From Faecalibacterium gallinarum (lineage in GTDB: Bacteria; Bacillota; Clostridia; Oscillospirales; Ruminococcaceae): a DNA stretch of 33,725 nt. A program made the position numbers and the translations under genes. The notes beneath the pieces are model-generated. The model had not been told where the DNA came from. It saw nothing but the letters and a program-made list of their open reading frames with translations, and ran no database searches. The stretch spans positions 1 through 33,725 of the forward strand of contig NZ_BQKV01000014.1 of NCBI RefSeq assembly GCF_022180365.1. Reading direction: 5' to 3'. Below are positions 14,884 through 23,753 of this stretch, piece after piece (position 1 is the first letter of the stretch; every line of letters starts with the position of its first letter).

Positions 14884-16176
14884 ATGAAAATTCTGGTAGT
14901 AGGGGGCGGCGGCCGCGAGCACGCCATCATCAAGGCCCTGAAAAAGAGCCCCAGCTGCACCGAGATCTGGTGCGCGCCCGGCAACGGCGGCATCAGCTAC
15001 GACGCCAAGTGCAAGGACATCAAGGCCACCGATGTGGAGGCCATGGTGGCTTTCGCCAAGGAAGAAGCCTTTGATTACGTCGTGGTGGCCCAGGATGACC
15101 CCCTGGCCCTGGGCATGGTGGACGCCCTGGCCGAGGTGGGTATCCCGGCCTTCGGCCCCAACAAGGCGGCCGCCCGGATCGAGGCCTCCAAGGTCTTTTC
15201 CAAGGACCTGATGAAGAAATATCACATCCCCACCGCCGATTACGCCACCTTTGACGACCCCTCCAAGGTTATGGAGTACATCCGGGCCAAGAACAAATAC
15301 CCGGTGGTCATCAAAGCTGATGGCCTGGCTCTGGGCAAGGGCGTTCTGATCTGCGAGAGCGAGGAAGAGGCCGCCGAGGGCGTCAAGGAGATCATGCTGG
15401 ACAAGAAGTTCGGCGCCTCCGGCAACCATGTGGTGGTGGAGGAGTTCCTCACCGGCCCCGAGGTCAGCGTCCTGAGCTTCACCGACGGCAAGGTGGTGAA
15501 ACCCATGGTTTCCTCCATGGACCACAAGCGGGCCGGCAACCACGACACTGGCCTGAACACCGGCGGCATGGGCACCGTGGCCCCCAACCCCTATTATACC
15601 CCCGCCGTGGCCGAGCGCTGCATGAAGGAAATCTTCCTGCCCACCATCGCGGCCATGAACGCCGAGGGCTGCCCCTTTAAGGGCTGCCTCTACTTCGGCC
15701 TGATGATTACCGCCGACGGCCCCAAGGTCATTGAGTACAACTGCCGCTTTGGCGACCCCGAAACCCAGGTGGTGCTCCCCCTGCTGGAGAGCGACCTGCT
15801 CACCGTCATGACCGCCTGCACCAATGGCACCCTGGCGGACACCGAGGTCAAGTTCCGGGACGGCGCTGCCGCCTGCGTGATTCTGGCCTCCGGCGGCTAC
15901 CCCGTCAGCTACGCCAAGGGCAAGGAGATCACCGGCCTGACCGACGGCCAGCTGCCCGAGATGAAGGACGTCACCGTTTACCACTCCGGCACTGCTTTCA
16001 AAGATGGCAAGCTGGTGACCGCGGGCGGCCGGGTGCTGGGCGTCACCGCCGCAGCCGACAACCTGCCCGACGCTCTGGCCCGGGCCTACGAGGCCACCGG
16101 CCACATTGATTTTGAGAACCTGCACAAGCGCACCGACATCGGTATGCGGGCCCTCAAGGCTCTGGCGGAACTCTAA
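14884..16176 (+). CDS. purD: Phosphoribosylamine-glycine ligase (GAR synthetase)
   Basis: ATP-grasp ligase joining glycine to phosphoribosylamine. The 430 residues start with MKILVVGGGGREHAI, the family hallmark. KADGLALGKGVLIC (near 145-158) is the ATP-binding loop, and TGGMGTVAPNPYYTP and YNCRFGDPETQVVLP are the conserved catalytic-site segments. GGAGGAAAAG precedes the ATG. There is an 83-base gap to purL with no terminator. Identification is secure. Confidence 0.96.
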   Translation: MKILVVGGGGREHAIIKALKKSPSCTEIWCAPGNGGISYDAKCKDIKATDVEAMVAFAKEEAFDYVVVAQDDPLALGMVDALAEVGIPAFGPNKAAARIEASKVFSKDLMKKYHIPTADYATFDDPSKVMEYIRAKNKYPVVIKADGLALGKGVLICESEEEAAEGVKEIMLDKKFGASGNHVVVEEFLTGPEVSVLSFTDGKVVKPMVSSMDHKRAGNHDTGLNTGGMGTVAPNPYYTPAVAERCMKEIFLPTIAAMNAEGCPFKGCLYFGLMITADGPKVIEYNCRFGDPETQVVLPLLESDLLTVMTACTNGTLADTEVKFRDGAAACVILASGGYPVSYAKGKEITGLTDGQLPEMKDVTVYHSGTAFKDGKLVTAGGRVLGVTAAADNLPDALARAYEATGHIDFENLHKRTDIGMRALKALAEL

Positions 16177-16235
16177 ACGAGAATCCAGAGCGGAATAAAA
16201 CGACCGATTATTACAGAAACCGCATAAGGAAACTG

Positions 16236-16241
16236 TATAAT
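16236..16241 (+). promoter_or_regulatory. -10 box of a possible internal promoter before purL
   Basis: Consensus TATAAT 20 bases before the purL ATG, in a short AT-rich gap (16195-16260). The -35 region (ACAGAA at 17 bases) is poor. If active it would give extra transcription of purL-purB. Confidence 0.4.
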
Positions 16242-16259
16242 ACAGAGGAGATAATACCT

Positions 16260-19200
16260 ATGGTATATAGAATTTATGTGGAGAAGAAACCGGGCTGCGA
16301 CGGCGAGGCCCGCCAGCTCCAGAACGAGCTGAACAGCCTGCTGGGCATCAAGGAGCTGACCGGCCTCCGTCTTTTGAACCGTTACGACGTGGAGGGCATC
16401 AGCGAGGCGCTGTTCGACCAGTGCGTCAGCACCGTGTTCAGCGAGCCCCCGGTGGATAATACCTACGTCACCCTGCCCCGGGGCGAGGAGATCGCCTTCG
16501 CGGTGGAGTACCTGCCCGGCCAGTTCGACCAGCGGGCCGACTCTGCCGCCGAGTGCATCCAGCTCATCAGCCAGGGCGAGCGGCCCCTGGTCCGCTCTGC
16601 CCGGGTCTACCTGCTGGAGGGCCCCCTGAGCGAAGAGCAGATCGCCGAGATCAAGAAGTATGTCATCAATCCCGTGGAGGCCCGGGAGGCCAGCCTGGAG
16701 GAGCGCGAGACTCTGAAGATGGAGTACGCCGTCCCCACCGCGGTGGCCACCCTCACCGGCTTCAACGAGCTGGACGAGGCGGGTCTGGCCGCCTTCATCC
16801 AGGAGAAGGGCCTGGCCATGGACCTGGGGGACATCAAGTTCTGCCAGGAGTATTTCCGCTCCGAGCAGCGTGACCCCACCATCACCGAGATCAAGATGAT
16901 CGACACCTACTGGTCCGATCACTGCCGCCACACCACCTTCGGCACCATCCTGGACGACGTCCAGATTGACGAAGAAGTGGTCCAGGCCGCTTTCGACCGG
17001 TACATGGCTCTGCGGGAGGATCTGGGCCGCACCCAGAAGCCCCGCTGCCTGATGGACATTGCCACCATCGGCGCCAAGGAGCTGAAAAAGCAGGGCATCC
17101 TCAAGAACCTGGACGAGAGCGAGGAGATCAACGCCTGCACCGTCAAGATCAAGTGTGACGTCAACGGCAAGGATGAGGACTGGCTCTTCCTCTTCAAGAA
17201 CGAGACCCACAACCACCCCACCGAGATCGAGCCCTTCGGCGGCGCAGCCACCTGCATCGGCGGCGCCATCCGTGACCCCCTGTCCGGCCGCAGCTACGTC
17301 TACCAGGCCATGCGCGTCACCGGCGCAGGGGACCCCCTGGCCCCGGTCAGCGAGACTCTGCCCGGCAAGCTGCCCCAGCGCAAGCTGGTGACCACCGCCG
17401 CCGCAGGTTACTCCTCCTACGGCAACCAGATCGGCCTGGCCACCGGCCAGGTGGATGAGCTCTACCACCCCGGCTACCTGGCCAAGCGCCTCGAGATCGG
17501 CGCGGTGGTGGGCGCTACCCCCGCCTCCCATGTCCGCCGCGAGTGCCCCGCCCCCGGGGATGTGATCGTCCTGCTGGGCGGCCGCACCGGCCGTGACGGC
17601 ATCGGCGGCGCCACCGGTTCCTCCAAGGCCCACAAGATGGAGAGCCTGGAGAGCTGCGGCGCTGAGGTTCAGAAGGGCAACGCCCCCATTGAGCGCAAAC
17701 TCCAGCGGCTGTTCCGCCGGGAGGATGCCTGCCGGATGATCAAGCGCTGCAACGACTTCGGCGCAGGCGGCGTTTCTGTCGCCATCGGCGAGCTGGCCGA
17801 CGGTCTGTACATCGACCTGAACAAGGTGACCAAGAAATACGAGGGCCTGGACGGCACCGAGCTGGCCATCAGTGAGAGCCAGGAGCGGATGGCTGTGGCC
17901 CTGGCCCCCGAGGACGTGGACAAGTTCATCGCCCTGGCCAACGCGGAAAACCTGGAGGCCACCCCTGTGGCCACCGTCACCGAGGAAAAACGGCTGAATA
18001 TGGTTTGGAACGGCGTTTCCATTGTCAACATCAGCCGGGAGTTCCTCAACTCCAACGGCGCCGAGAAGCACCAGAAAGTCCATGTGGAGAAGGCCACCGT
18101 CTGGCAGCCCCAGTGGGCCGGCGCGACCTTCGGCGAACAGATGAAGAGCATGGTGGGCGACCTGAATGTTTGCAGCAAGAAGGGCCTCAGCGAGCGGTTC
18201 GACTCCACCATCGGCGCGGGCACTGTCCTGATGCCCTTCGGCGGCGCCTACCAGCTGACCCCCCAGATGGCCATGGTTGCCAAACTGCCGGTGGACGGCG
18301 AGACCACCACCTGCTCCGGCATGGCCTGGGGCTATAACCCCTATCTGATGAGCGCCGACCAGTATCGCGGCGCCAAGCTGGCGGTCATCGAGAGCGTCAC
18401 CAAACTGGTCTCCGCCGGTTTCCGGTACGAGGACGCCTACCTGACCTTCCAGGAGTACTTTGAGCGGCTGGGCACCCAGCCCGAGCGCTGGGGCAAGCCT
18501 CTGGCCGCCCTGCTGGGCGCTCTGGATGCCCAGATGGGCCTGGGCATCGGCGCCATCGGCGGCAAGGACAGCATGTCCGGCTCCTTCGAAAAGCTGGATG
18601 TGCCTCCCACCCTGGTTTCCTTCGCCACCGCCATCGGCAAGACCAGCCGGGTGATCTCCACTGAGTTCAAGAAGTCCAACAGCTCGGTGGTGCTGCTCCG
18701 CCCCGTCTACGAGGCCGACGGCATCAGCCCCACCTTCTCCTCCCTGAAAGCCAACTACCAGATCGCCGAGCAGATGATCGCCTCCGGCCAGATCCTCTCG
18801 GCTGCCTCGGTGGGCTTCGGCGGCATCGCAGAGGCCCTGTTCAAGATGGGCCTGGGCAACCGGATCGGCTTCAAACTGCTGGCCGACCTGAGCCCGGAGG
18901 ATCTGTTCAAGCCCATGTACGGCTCTCTGGTTCTGGAGTACGCCACCGGCGCCCCCGCCGGGATGCTGCTGGGCGAGACCACCCGGGAATACACCTTCAC
19001 TGCCTGCGGCGAGACCCTGGACAGCGCCCAGCTGCAGGAGATCTGGGAGTCCAAGCTGGAGCCCGTCTATCCCTACCGCAAGGCGGGTGAGGCGGTGGAG
19101 AAGATCTCCGGCAGCCTGACCGCCCCCGCCGCCCCCAAGATCGGTGTGGCCAAGCCCAAGGTGATTATCCCGGTCTTCCCCGGCACAAACTGCGAGTACG

Positions 19201-19952
19201 ACACCGCCCGGGCCTTTGCCCGCGCCGGCGCTGATCCCGAGATTCTGGTCATCCGAAACCTGACCCCCGCCGACGTCACCGCCAGCTGCGAGGCTCTGGT
19301 CAAAGCCATTGACGCAAGCCAGATCGTCATGCTGCCCGGCGGCTTCTCCGGCGGCGACGAGCCGGACGGCAGCGCCAAGTTCATCGCCTCCTTCTTCCGT
19401 TCTCCGGCGGTCACCGAGGCGGTCCGCCGCCTGCTCAATCAGCGGGACGGCCTGATGCTGGGCATCTGCAACGGCTTCCAGGCTCTGATCAAGCTGGGTC
19501 TGGTGCCCTACGGCGATATCCGGCCCATCACCGAGTCCGACCCGACCCTGACCTTCAACACCATCGGCCGCCACCAGAGCATGCTGGTGCGCACCCGCAT
19601 CGCCTCCAAGGGCAGCCCCTGGCTGACCCATTGCGATCTGGGCGACGAGCACACTGTGGCCATCAGCCACGGCGAGGGCCGCTTTGTGGCTCCCCAGAAG
19701 GTGCTGGATCAGCTGATCGCCAACGGCCAGATCGCCACCCAGTATGTGGATCTGGACGGCCAGCCCACCATGGATCTGCGCTACAACCCCAACGGCTCGG
19801 TGCTGGCCATCGAGGGCATCACCAGCCCCGACGGCCGTGTCTTCGGCAAGATGGGCCACTCGGAGCGCAGCGGCGACCGCCTGTACAAGAACGTCACCGG
19901 CGACAAGTACCAGCCCATCTTTGAGGGCGGCGTGGACTACTTCAAGATTTAA
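16260..19952 (+). CDS. purL: Phosphoribosylformylglycinamidine synthase, single-chain
   Basis: Converts FGAR, glutamine and ATP to FGAM. The 1230 residues carry an N-terminal PurS-like domain (about 1-150), two AIR-synthetase-like halves (KNETHNHPTEIEPFGGAATC near 310-330, ATP site), and a C-terminal class I glutaminase domain from about 960 (VIIPVFPGTNCEYDTA). The glutaminase nucleophile is Cys1070 in MLGICNGFQ; ISHGEGRFV supplies the His region. The domain order matches the large PurL of Proteobacteria and some clostridia, instead of the separate PurS/PurL/PurQ of Bacillus. GAGGAGATAATACCT precedes the ATG. A strong GC-rich hairpin follows the stop. Confidence 0.95.
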   Translation: MVYRIYVEKKPGCDGEARQLQNELNSLLGIKELTGLRLLNRYDVEGISEALFDQCVSTVFSEPPVDNTYVTLPRGEEIAFAVEYLPGQFDQRADSAAECIQLISQGERPLVRSARVYLLEGPLSEEQIAEIKKYVINPVEAREASLEERETLKMEYAVPTAVATLTGFNELDEAGLAAFIQEKGLAMDLGDIKFCQEYFRSEQRDPTITEIKMIDTYWSDHCRHTTFGTILDDVQIDEEVVQAAFDRYMALREDLGRTQKPRCLMDIATIGAKELKKQGILKNLDESEEINACTVKIKCDVNGKDEDWLFLFKNETHNHPTEIEPFGGAATCIGGAIRDPLSGRSYVYQAMRVTGAGDPLAPVSETLPGKLPQRKLVTTAAAGYSSYGNQIGLATGQVDELYHPGYLAKRLEIGAVVGATPASHVRRECPAPGDVIVLLGGRTGRDGIGGATGSSKAHKMESLESCGAEVQKGNAPIERKLQRLFRREDACRMIKRCNDFGAGGVSVAIGELADGLYIDLNKVTKKYEGLDGTELAISESQERMAVALAPEDVDKFIALANAENLEATPVATVTEEKRLNMVWNGVSIVNISREFLNSNGAEKHQKVHVEKATVWQPQWAGATFGEQMKSMVGDLNVCSKKGLSERFDSTIGAGTVLMPFGGAYQLTPQMAMVAKLPVDGETTTCSGMAWGYNPYLMSADQYRGAKLAVIESVTKLVSAGFRYEDAYLTFQEYFERLGTQPERWGKPLAALLGALDAQMGLGIGAIGGKDSMSGSFEKLDVPPTLVSFATAIGKTSRVISTEFKKSNSSVVLLRPVYEADGISPTFSSLKANYQIAEQMIASGQILSAASVGFGGIAEALFKMGLGNRIGFKLLADLSPEDLFKPMYGSLVLEYATGAPAGMLLGETTREYTFTACGETLDSAQLQEIWESKLEPVYPYRKAGEAVEKISGSLTAPAAPKIGVAKPKVIIPVFPGTNCEYDTARAFARAGADPEILVIRNLTPADVTASCEALVKAIDASQIVMLPGGFSGGDEPDGSAKFIASFFRSPAVTEAVRRLLNQRDGLMLGICNGFQALIKLGLVPYGDIRPITESDPTLTFNTIGRHQSMLVRTRIASKGSPWLTHCDLGDEHTVAISHGEGRFVAPQKVLDQLIANGQIATQYVDLDGQPTMDLRYNPNGSVLAIEGITSPDGRVFGKMGHSERSGDRLYKNVTGDKYQPIFEGGVDYFKI

Positions 19953-19958
19953 CGTTAT

Positions 19959-19982
19959 GCGGGCCGGGAGCCCCCGGCCCGC
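19959..19982 (+). other. GC-rich intercistronic hairpin between purL and purB
   Basis: A perfect 10-bp stem (19959-19968 / 19973-19982) with a four-base loop and no T-tract. It starts seven bases after the purL stop and ends before the purB ribosome site. It may protect the 3' end of a processed purL message or lower purB expression. Confidence 0.55.
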
Positions 19983-20002
19983 TCTCTAGGAGGAACAGAG
20001 CA

Positions 20003-21448
20003 ATGTCTCAGCATGACCGCTACATCAGCCCCTTTTCCACCCGGTATGCCTCGGACGAGATGCAGTATATCTTCTCGGACGACAACAAGTTCCGCACCTG
20101 GCGGCGGCTGTGGGTGGCGCTGGCCCGGGCCGAGATGAACCAGGGCCTGACCAACATCACCCCCGAGATGGTGGCCGAACTGGAAGCCCACGTGGACGAC
20201 ATCAATTATGAGGTCGCCATCGAGCGGGAGAAACTGGTCCGCCACGATGTCATGAGCCACGTCTACGCCTACGGTCAGCAGTGCCCCAAGGCGGCGGGTA
20301 TCATCCATCTGGGCGCCACCAGCTGCTATGTGGGCGACAACACCGATATCATTGTCATGCGCCAGGGCCTCGAGCTAGTGCGCAAAAAGCTGGTGGGCGT
20401 GCTGGCCAAGCTGGCCCGCTTCGCCGCCGAGTACAAGGATATGCCCTGCATGGCCTACACCCACTGCCAGCCGGCCCAGCCCACCACCGTGGGCAAGCGG
20501 GCCACCCTCTGGGCCAACGAGCTGGTGATGGATCTGGCCGAGATTGACCATCGGCTGGCCACCCTCCAGCTCCGGGGCGTCAAAGGAACCACCGGCACCC
20601 AGGCCAGCTTTATGGAGCTGTTTAAGGGTGACGCCGACAAGATCCGCGCTGTGGACGCCTCCATCGCCAATGAGATGGGTTTTGCTTCCGACGCGGTGAT
20701 CCCCGTCTCGGGCCAGACCTACAGCCGGAAGGTGGATGCCTTCATCCTCAACGCCCTGGCTGGCATCGGCCAGAGCTGCATGAAGTTCGCCACCGACCTG
20801 CGTCTGCTGGCCAACTTCAAGGAGATGGAGGAGCCCTTCGAGAAGAACCAGATCGGTTCTTCTGCCATGCCCTACAAGCGCAATCCCATGCGCTGTGAGC
20901 GGATCTGCGCCCTGGCCCGCTACCTGATGGTGGATGTGCTGAACCCCAGCTTCACCACCGGTACCCAGTGGTTTGAGCGGACCCTGGACGACAGCGCCAA
21001 CAAGCGGGTGGCCATGGCTGAAGGGTTCCTTGCCACCGACGCCATCCTGAACATCATGCTGAACGTCACCGACGGCCTGGTGGTCTACCCCAAGGTGGTC
21101 CGCAGCCGTCTGATGGCCGAGCTGCCCTTTATGGCCAGCGAGAACATCATGATGCAGGCGGTGGAGAAGGGCGGCAACCGTCAGGAGCTCCACGAGCGTC
21201 TGCGCCAGCACGCCATCGCCGCCGGCAAGGTTGTCAAGGAAGAGGGCCTGCCCAACGACATGGTGGACCGGATCGCCGCCGACCCGGCCTTCGGCCTGAC
21301 CAAAGAGGAGATCACCGCCGGCCTGGTGCCCGAGAACTTTGTGGGCCGCGCTCCCCAGCAGGTGGAGGAATTCCTGGCCCACGTGCTCCAGCCCATCTTC
21401 GACGCCAGCCCCGAGGCAATGGACATGAACGCCAGCCTGAGCGTATAA
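20003..21448 (+). CDS. purB: Adenylosuccinate lyase
   Basis: Cleaves fumarate from SAICAR and from adenylosuccinate. The 481 residues include the superfamily signature GSSAMPYKRNPM at 285-296; HLGATSCYVGDNTD lies near 98-111 and TQASFMELFKGD near 199-210. GGAGGAACAG precedes the ATG. It is the last purine gene of the cluster and is followed by a strong terminator. The presence of purB without purA or purC here means the other substrate-forming steps are encoded elsewhere. Identification is secure. Confidence 0.96.
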   Translation: MSQHDRYISPFSTRYASDEMQYIFSDDNKFRTWRRLWVALARAEMNQGLTNITPEMVAELEAHVDDINYEVAIEREKLVRHDVMSHVYAYGQQCPKAAGIIHLGATSCYVGDNTDIIVMRQGLELVRKKLVGVLAKLARFAAEYKDMPCMAYTHCQPAQPTTVGKRATLWANELVMDLAEIDHRLATLQLRGVKGTTGTQASFMELFKGDADKIRAVDASIANEMGFASDAVIPVSGQTYSRKVDAFILNALAGIGQSCMKFATDLRLLANFKEMEEPFEKNQIGSSAMPYKRNPMRCERICALARYLMVDVLNPSFTTGTQWFERTLDDSANKRVAMAEGFLATDAILNIMLNVTDGLVVYPKVVRSRLMAELPFMASENIMMQAVEKGGNRQELHERLRQHAIAAGKVVKEEGLPNDMVDRIAADPAFGLTKEEITAGLVPENFVGRAPQQVEEFLAHVLQPIFDASPEAMDMNASLSV

Positions 21449-21474
21449 TCAAAACGCCCGAATAAAATGCTTTT

Positions 21475-21502
21475 GGCCCGGGGCAAAACCCCGGGCCTTT
21501 TT
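21475..21502 (+). terminator. Terminator of the purine cluster
   Basis: A perfect 9-bp GC stem (21475-21483 / 21489-21497) with a CAAAA loop is followed by TTTTTCTG. It comes 26 bases after the purB stop and 36 bases before the rsuA start, with no promoter visible between. Confidence 0.92.
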
Positions 21503-21538
21503 CTGTACCAAACCCAAAACAAAAAGGAGGGACGCGCC

Positions 21539-22243
21539 ATGCGTCTGGATAAATATCTGGCCGAGTCGGCCCAGTGTACCCGCAGCGAGGCCCGCGCCCT
21601 GCTCCAGAAGGGGCGGGTCAGCCTCAACGGGGCGGTGGTGAAAAAAGCCGACGCCAAGGTGGAAGAGGGGGACACCGTCTGCATCGACGGCGCGCCGGTG
21701 GCCTGGCAGCAGTTTGTCTATCTGATGCTCAACAAACCCGAGGGGGTGGTCAGCGCCAGCACCGACAAGCGGGATACCACGGTAGTGGACCTGGTGGGGG
21801 ACGCCTACCCCCGGCGGGAGCTTTTTCCGGCGGGGCGGCTGGATAAGACCAGCACCGGCTTTGTGCTCCTGACCGACGACGGCGGTTTCGCCCATGACAT
21901 CCTGACCCCCAAGCGCCATGTCTCCAAGACCTATCGGGTGGTGATCGACACCCCCCTGACCGAAGAGATGAAGGCGGGCTTTGCCGCCGGGGTCACCCTG
22001 GCGGACGGCACCGCCCTGGCCCCCGCTCAGGTGGAGGCCCTGACCCCCGACGGGCTCACGGTCCGGGTAGTGCTGGCCCAGGGGGTCTACCACCAGATCA
22101 AGCGGATGTTCGGGGTGTTCGGCGCGGGGGTCAACGCCCTCCACCGGGAGGCCATCGGGGGGCTGGCCCTGGATCCGGCCCTGGAACCCGGCCAGTGGCG
22201 GGAGCTGACGGCGGAAGAACTGGAAAAAATTACCGGAAAATGA
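21539..22243 (+). CDS. rsuA: Pseudouridine synthase, RsuA family
   Basis: Isomerises a uridine of 16S rRNA (U516 in E. coli RsuA). The 234 residues carry an S4 RNA-binding domain (about 1-60, MRLDKYLAES, RSEARALLQKGRVSLNG) and the catalytic domain with Asp102 in GRLDKTSTG and the family segment MLNKPEGVVSAS. KTYRVVID and HQIKRMF are further conserved blocks. The ATG at 21539 follows AAAAAGGAGGG; a longer frame starting at 21467 runs through the terminator and is rejected. RluB/RluE-like specificity cannot be excluded, but the length and lack of extensions fit RsuA. Confidence 0.88.
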   Translation: MRLDKYLAESAQCTRSEARALLQKGRVSLNGAVVKKADAKVEEGDTVCIDGAPVAWQQFVYLMLNKPEGVVSASTDKRDTTVVDLVGDAYPRRELFPAGRLDKTSTGFVLLTDDGGFAHDILTPKRHVSKTYRVVIDTPLTEEMKAGFAAGVTLADGTALAPAQVEALTPDGLTVRVVLAQGVYHQIKRMFGVFGAGVNALHREAIGGLALDPALEPGQWRELTAEELEKITGK

Positions 22244-22353
22244 GAGACCGTTTTCACCTCGTTTTCAAAAAGATATCACAATTTGAGGCTAAAATATGTC
22301 CAAGAACTACGCAATATGGTGTTTTTTGGACCGGATTTTACCCCTGGAAGATA

Positions 22354-22389
22354 ATTTCACCAAGAAAATCAGAACGATTTTGGTGAAAT
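22354..22389. repeat. Inverted repeat upstream of the cdaR-type promoter
   Basis: ATTTCACCAA (22354-22363) and TTGGTGAAAT (22380-22389) are perfect 10-bp arms 16 bases apart, with partial extension (AAATC/GATTT). The right arm ends three bases before the -35 box at 22393. It could be an operator or an RNA hairpin of the rsuA transcript; there is no T-tract for termination. Confidence 0.5.
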
Positions 22390-22392
22390 ATG

Positions 22393-22421
22393 TTGCAAAA
22401 GTAAATTCTTTTGTGTAAAAT
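22393..22421 (+). promoter_or_regulatory. Promoter of the CdaR-type regulator gene
   Basis: TTGCAA (22393-22398), 17-base spacer, TAAAAT (22416-22421). The leader to the ATG at 22507 is about 80 bases. The box and its flanks resemble the purE leader promoter. Confidence 0.6.
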
Positions 22422-22506
22422 ATAGATTGTACTGTGGGGAAATTGTGTAAAATCACAACCTAGCTTTGACATGCTTGTACAATCAAGGAAAAGGGGTATA
22501 TACGTT

Positions 22507-23592
22507 ATGGCCAACAGAGTATTTCAGAGCGTGATCTACCAGATGAAGGATGCGATCGACCGGGTGGTCGGCGTGGTCGATGAGACCGGGGCGGTGATCT
22601 CCTGCTCCGAGCTGAACCTGATCGGCGAGGTGCGCGAAGGCTTTGTGGCCGAACGCCTGTCCGCTGGGGATTGCTTCACCCGGGACGGGTACACCTACCA
22701 GCAGTTCTCCAGCGCCAAGCACAATGACTATGCGGTCTTTGTGGAAGGTGCGGATGAAGTTGCGGGCCAGTTTGCGGCGGTTCTGTCCATCAGCTTGCAG
22801 AGCATCAAACAATATCACGACGAAAAGTTCGATAAAGCCAACTTTATCAAGAACGTGGTCCTGGACAACATCCTGCCCGGCGACATCTACGCCAAGGCCC
22901 GGGAGCTGCACTTCGCCACCGATGTGTCCCGGGTGGTGTTCATCGTCCGGGTGGCCTCGGGTAGCGACATCTCCGCCTACGATGTGGTCAGCAGCCTGTT
23001 CCCGGACAAGCAGAAGGACTTTGTGTTCAACATCAGCGAGACCGATACCGTCCTGGTTAAGGAGATCCGGAAAGGGATCGACCGCTCCGATATGGAGAAA
23101 CTGGCCGCCAGCATCGTGGACACCCTGTCCGGCGAGCATTACATCAAGGCCGTGGTGGGCATCGGCACCCCCATCTCCAACATGAAGGACCTGGCCACCA
23201 GCTTCAAGGAAGCGCAGATCGCCATGGAAGTCAGCAAGGTGTTTGACACCGAAAAGCAGATCATCCGCTACGACAACCTCGGCATCGCCCGCCTGATCTA
23301 CCAGCTGCCCACCACCGTCTGCGAGATGTTCCTGCGGGAGGTGTTCAAACAGGGCAGCATCGAGAGCCTCGATCAGGAGACCCTGTTCACCATTCAGCGC
23401 TTCTTTGAAAACAACCTGAACGTCTCGGAGACCAGCCGCGGCCTGTTTGTCCACCGCAATACCCTTGTCTACCGTCTGGAAAAAATCAAAAAATTAACTG
23501 GGCTGGATCTGCGTGAGTTCGACGACGCCATCGTCTTTAAGGTGGCGCTGATGGTCAAAAAATACCTGTCCAACAATCCGGCCAAGTACTAA
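22507..23592 (+). CDS. CdaR/PucR-type transcriptional regulator
   Basis: A 361-residue cytoplasmic regulator. The C-terminal 65 residues (FFENNLNVSETSRGLFVHRN then TLVYRLEKIKKLTGLDL) are the PucR/CdaR-type helix-turn-helix. The middle (about 130-270) matches the degenerate GGDEF-like domain of this family, with VVGIGTPISNMKDLATSFKEA near its end. The first 110 residues form an unassigned, possibly ligand-sensing, domain with MKDAIDRVVGVVDETGAVI. AAAAGGGG lies ten bases before the ATG. It has its own promoter and terminator. The effector and targets are unknown. An upstream in-frame start at 22471 is less likely because it has no ribosome site. Confidence 0.82.
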   Translation: MANRVFQSVIYQMKDAIDRVVGVVDETGAVISCSELNLIGEVREGFVAERLSAGDCFTRDGYTYQQFSSAKHNDYAVFVEGADEVAGQFAAVLSISLQSIKQYHDEKFDKANFIKNVVLDNILPGDIYAKARELHFATDVSRVVFIVRVASGSDISAYDVVSSLFPDKQKDFVFNISETDTVLVKEIRKGIDRSDMEKLAASIVDTLSGEHYIKAVVGIGTPISNMKDLATSFKEAQIAMEVSKVFDTEKQIIRYDNLGIARLIYQLPTTVCEMFLREVFKQGSIESLDQETLFTIQRFFENNLNVSETSRGLFVHRNTLVYRLEKIKKLTGLDLREFDDAIVFKVALMVKKYLSNNPAKY

Positions 23593-23617
23593 ACGACAGC
23601 GGCCTTTGCCGCCCGTC

Positions 23618-23657
23618 AGGACCGGCCCTTATGTCCAAACCAAAGGCCGGTCCTTTT
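23618..23657 (+). terminator. Terminator after the CdaR-type gene
   Basis: The 10-bp stem 23618-23627 / 23645-23654 with a 17-base loop is followed by TTTTGTCTG. It lies 26 bases after the stop. Confidence 0.85.
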
Positions 23658-23753
23658 GTCTGTTCAGGAGATTTCGCCGCTCCTTTTGGGGCGGCTGCGG
23701 CCTTGCGCGGGGCCGAAACCGCGCAGAAATCTAAAATGCAGGAGCCAACACGC
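23658..23753 (+). promoter_or_regulatory. Structured leader of ftsE
   Basis: Two hairpins can form: GCCGCTCC/GGGGCGGC around TTTT, and TGCGCGG/CCGCGCA (23704-23710 / 23719-23725). No promoter with acceptable spacing is visible between the upstream terminator and the ftsE ribosome site. TTGCGC and TAAAAT occur here but 23 bases apart. Confidence 0.4.

Noticed and set aside
13552-16125. 857-codon minus-strand frame opposite purH-purD
   Set aside because: Mirror frame; it crosses two real genes and lacks domain features.
16173-19859. 1228-codon open frame on the minus strand opposite purL
   Set aside because: It is a shadow of the G/C-rich third positions of purL. The translated protein is low-complexity (Gly, His, Leu, Gln) and has no motifs or ribosome site.
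22466-22483. TTGACA and TACAAT before the CdaR-type gene
   Set aside because: The boxes are only six bases apart, far too close to act together; the TTGCAA-N17-TAAAAT promoter upstream fits better.
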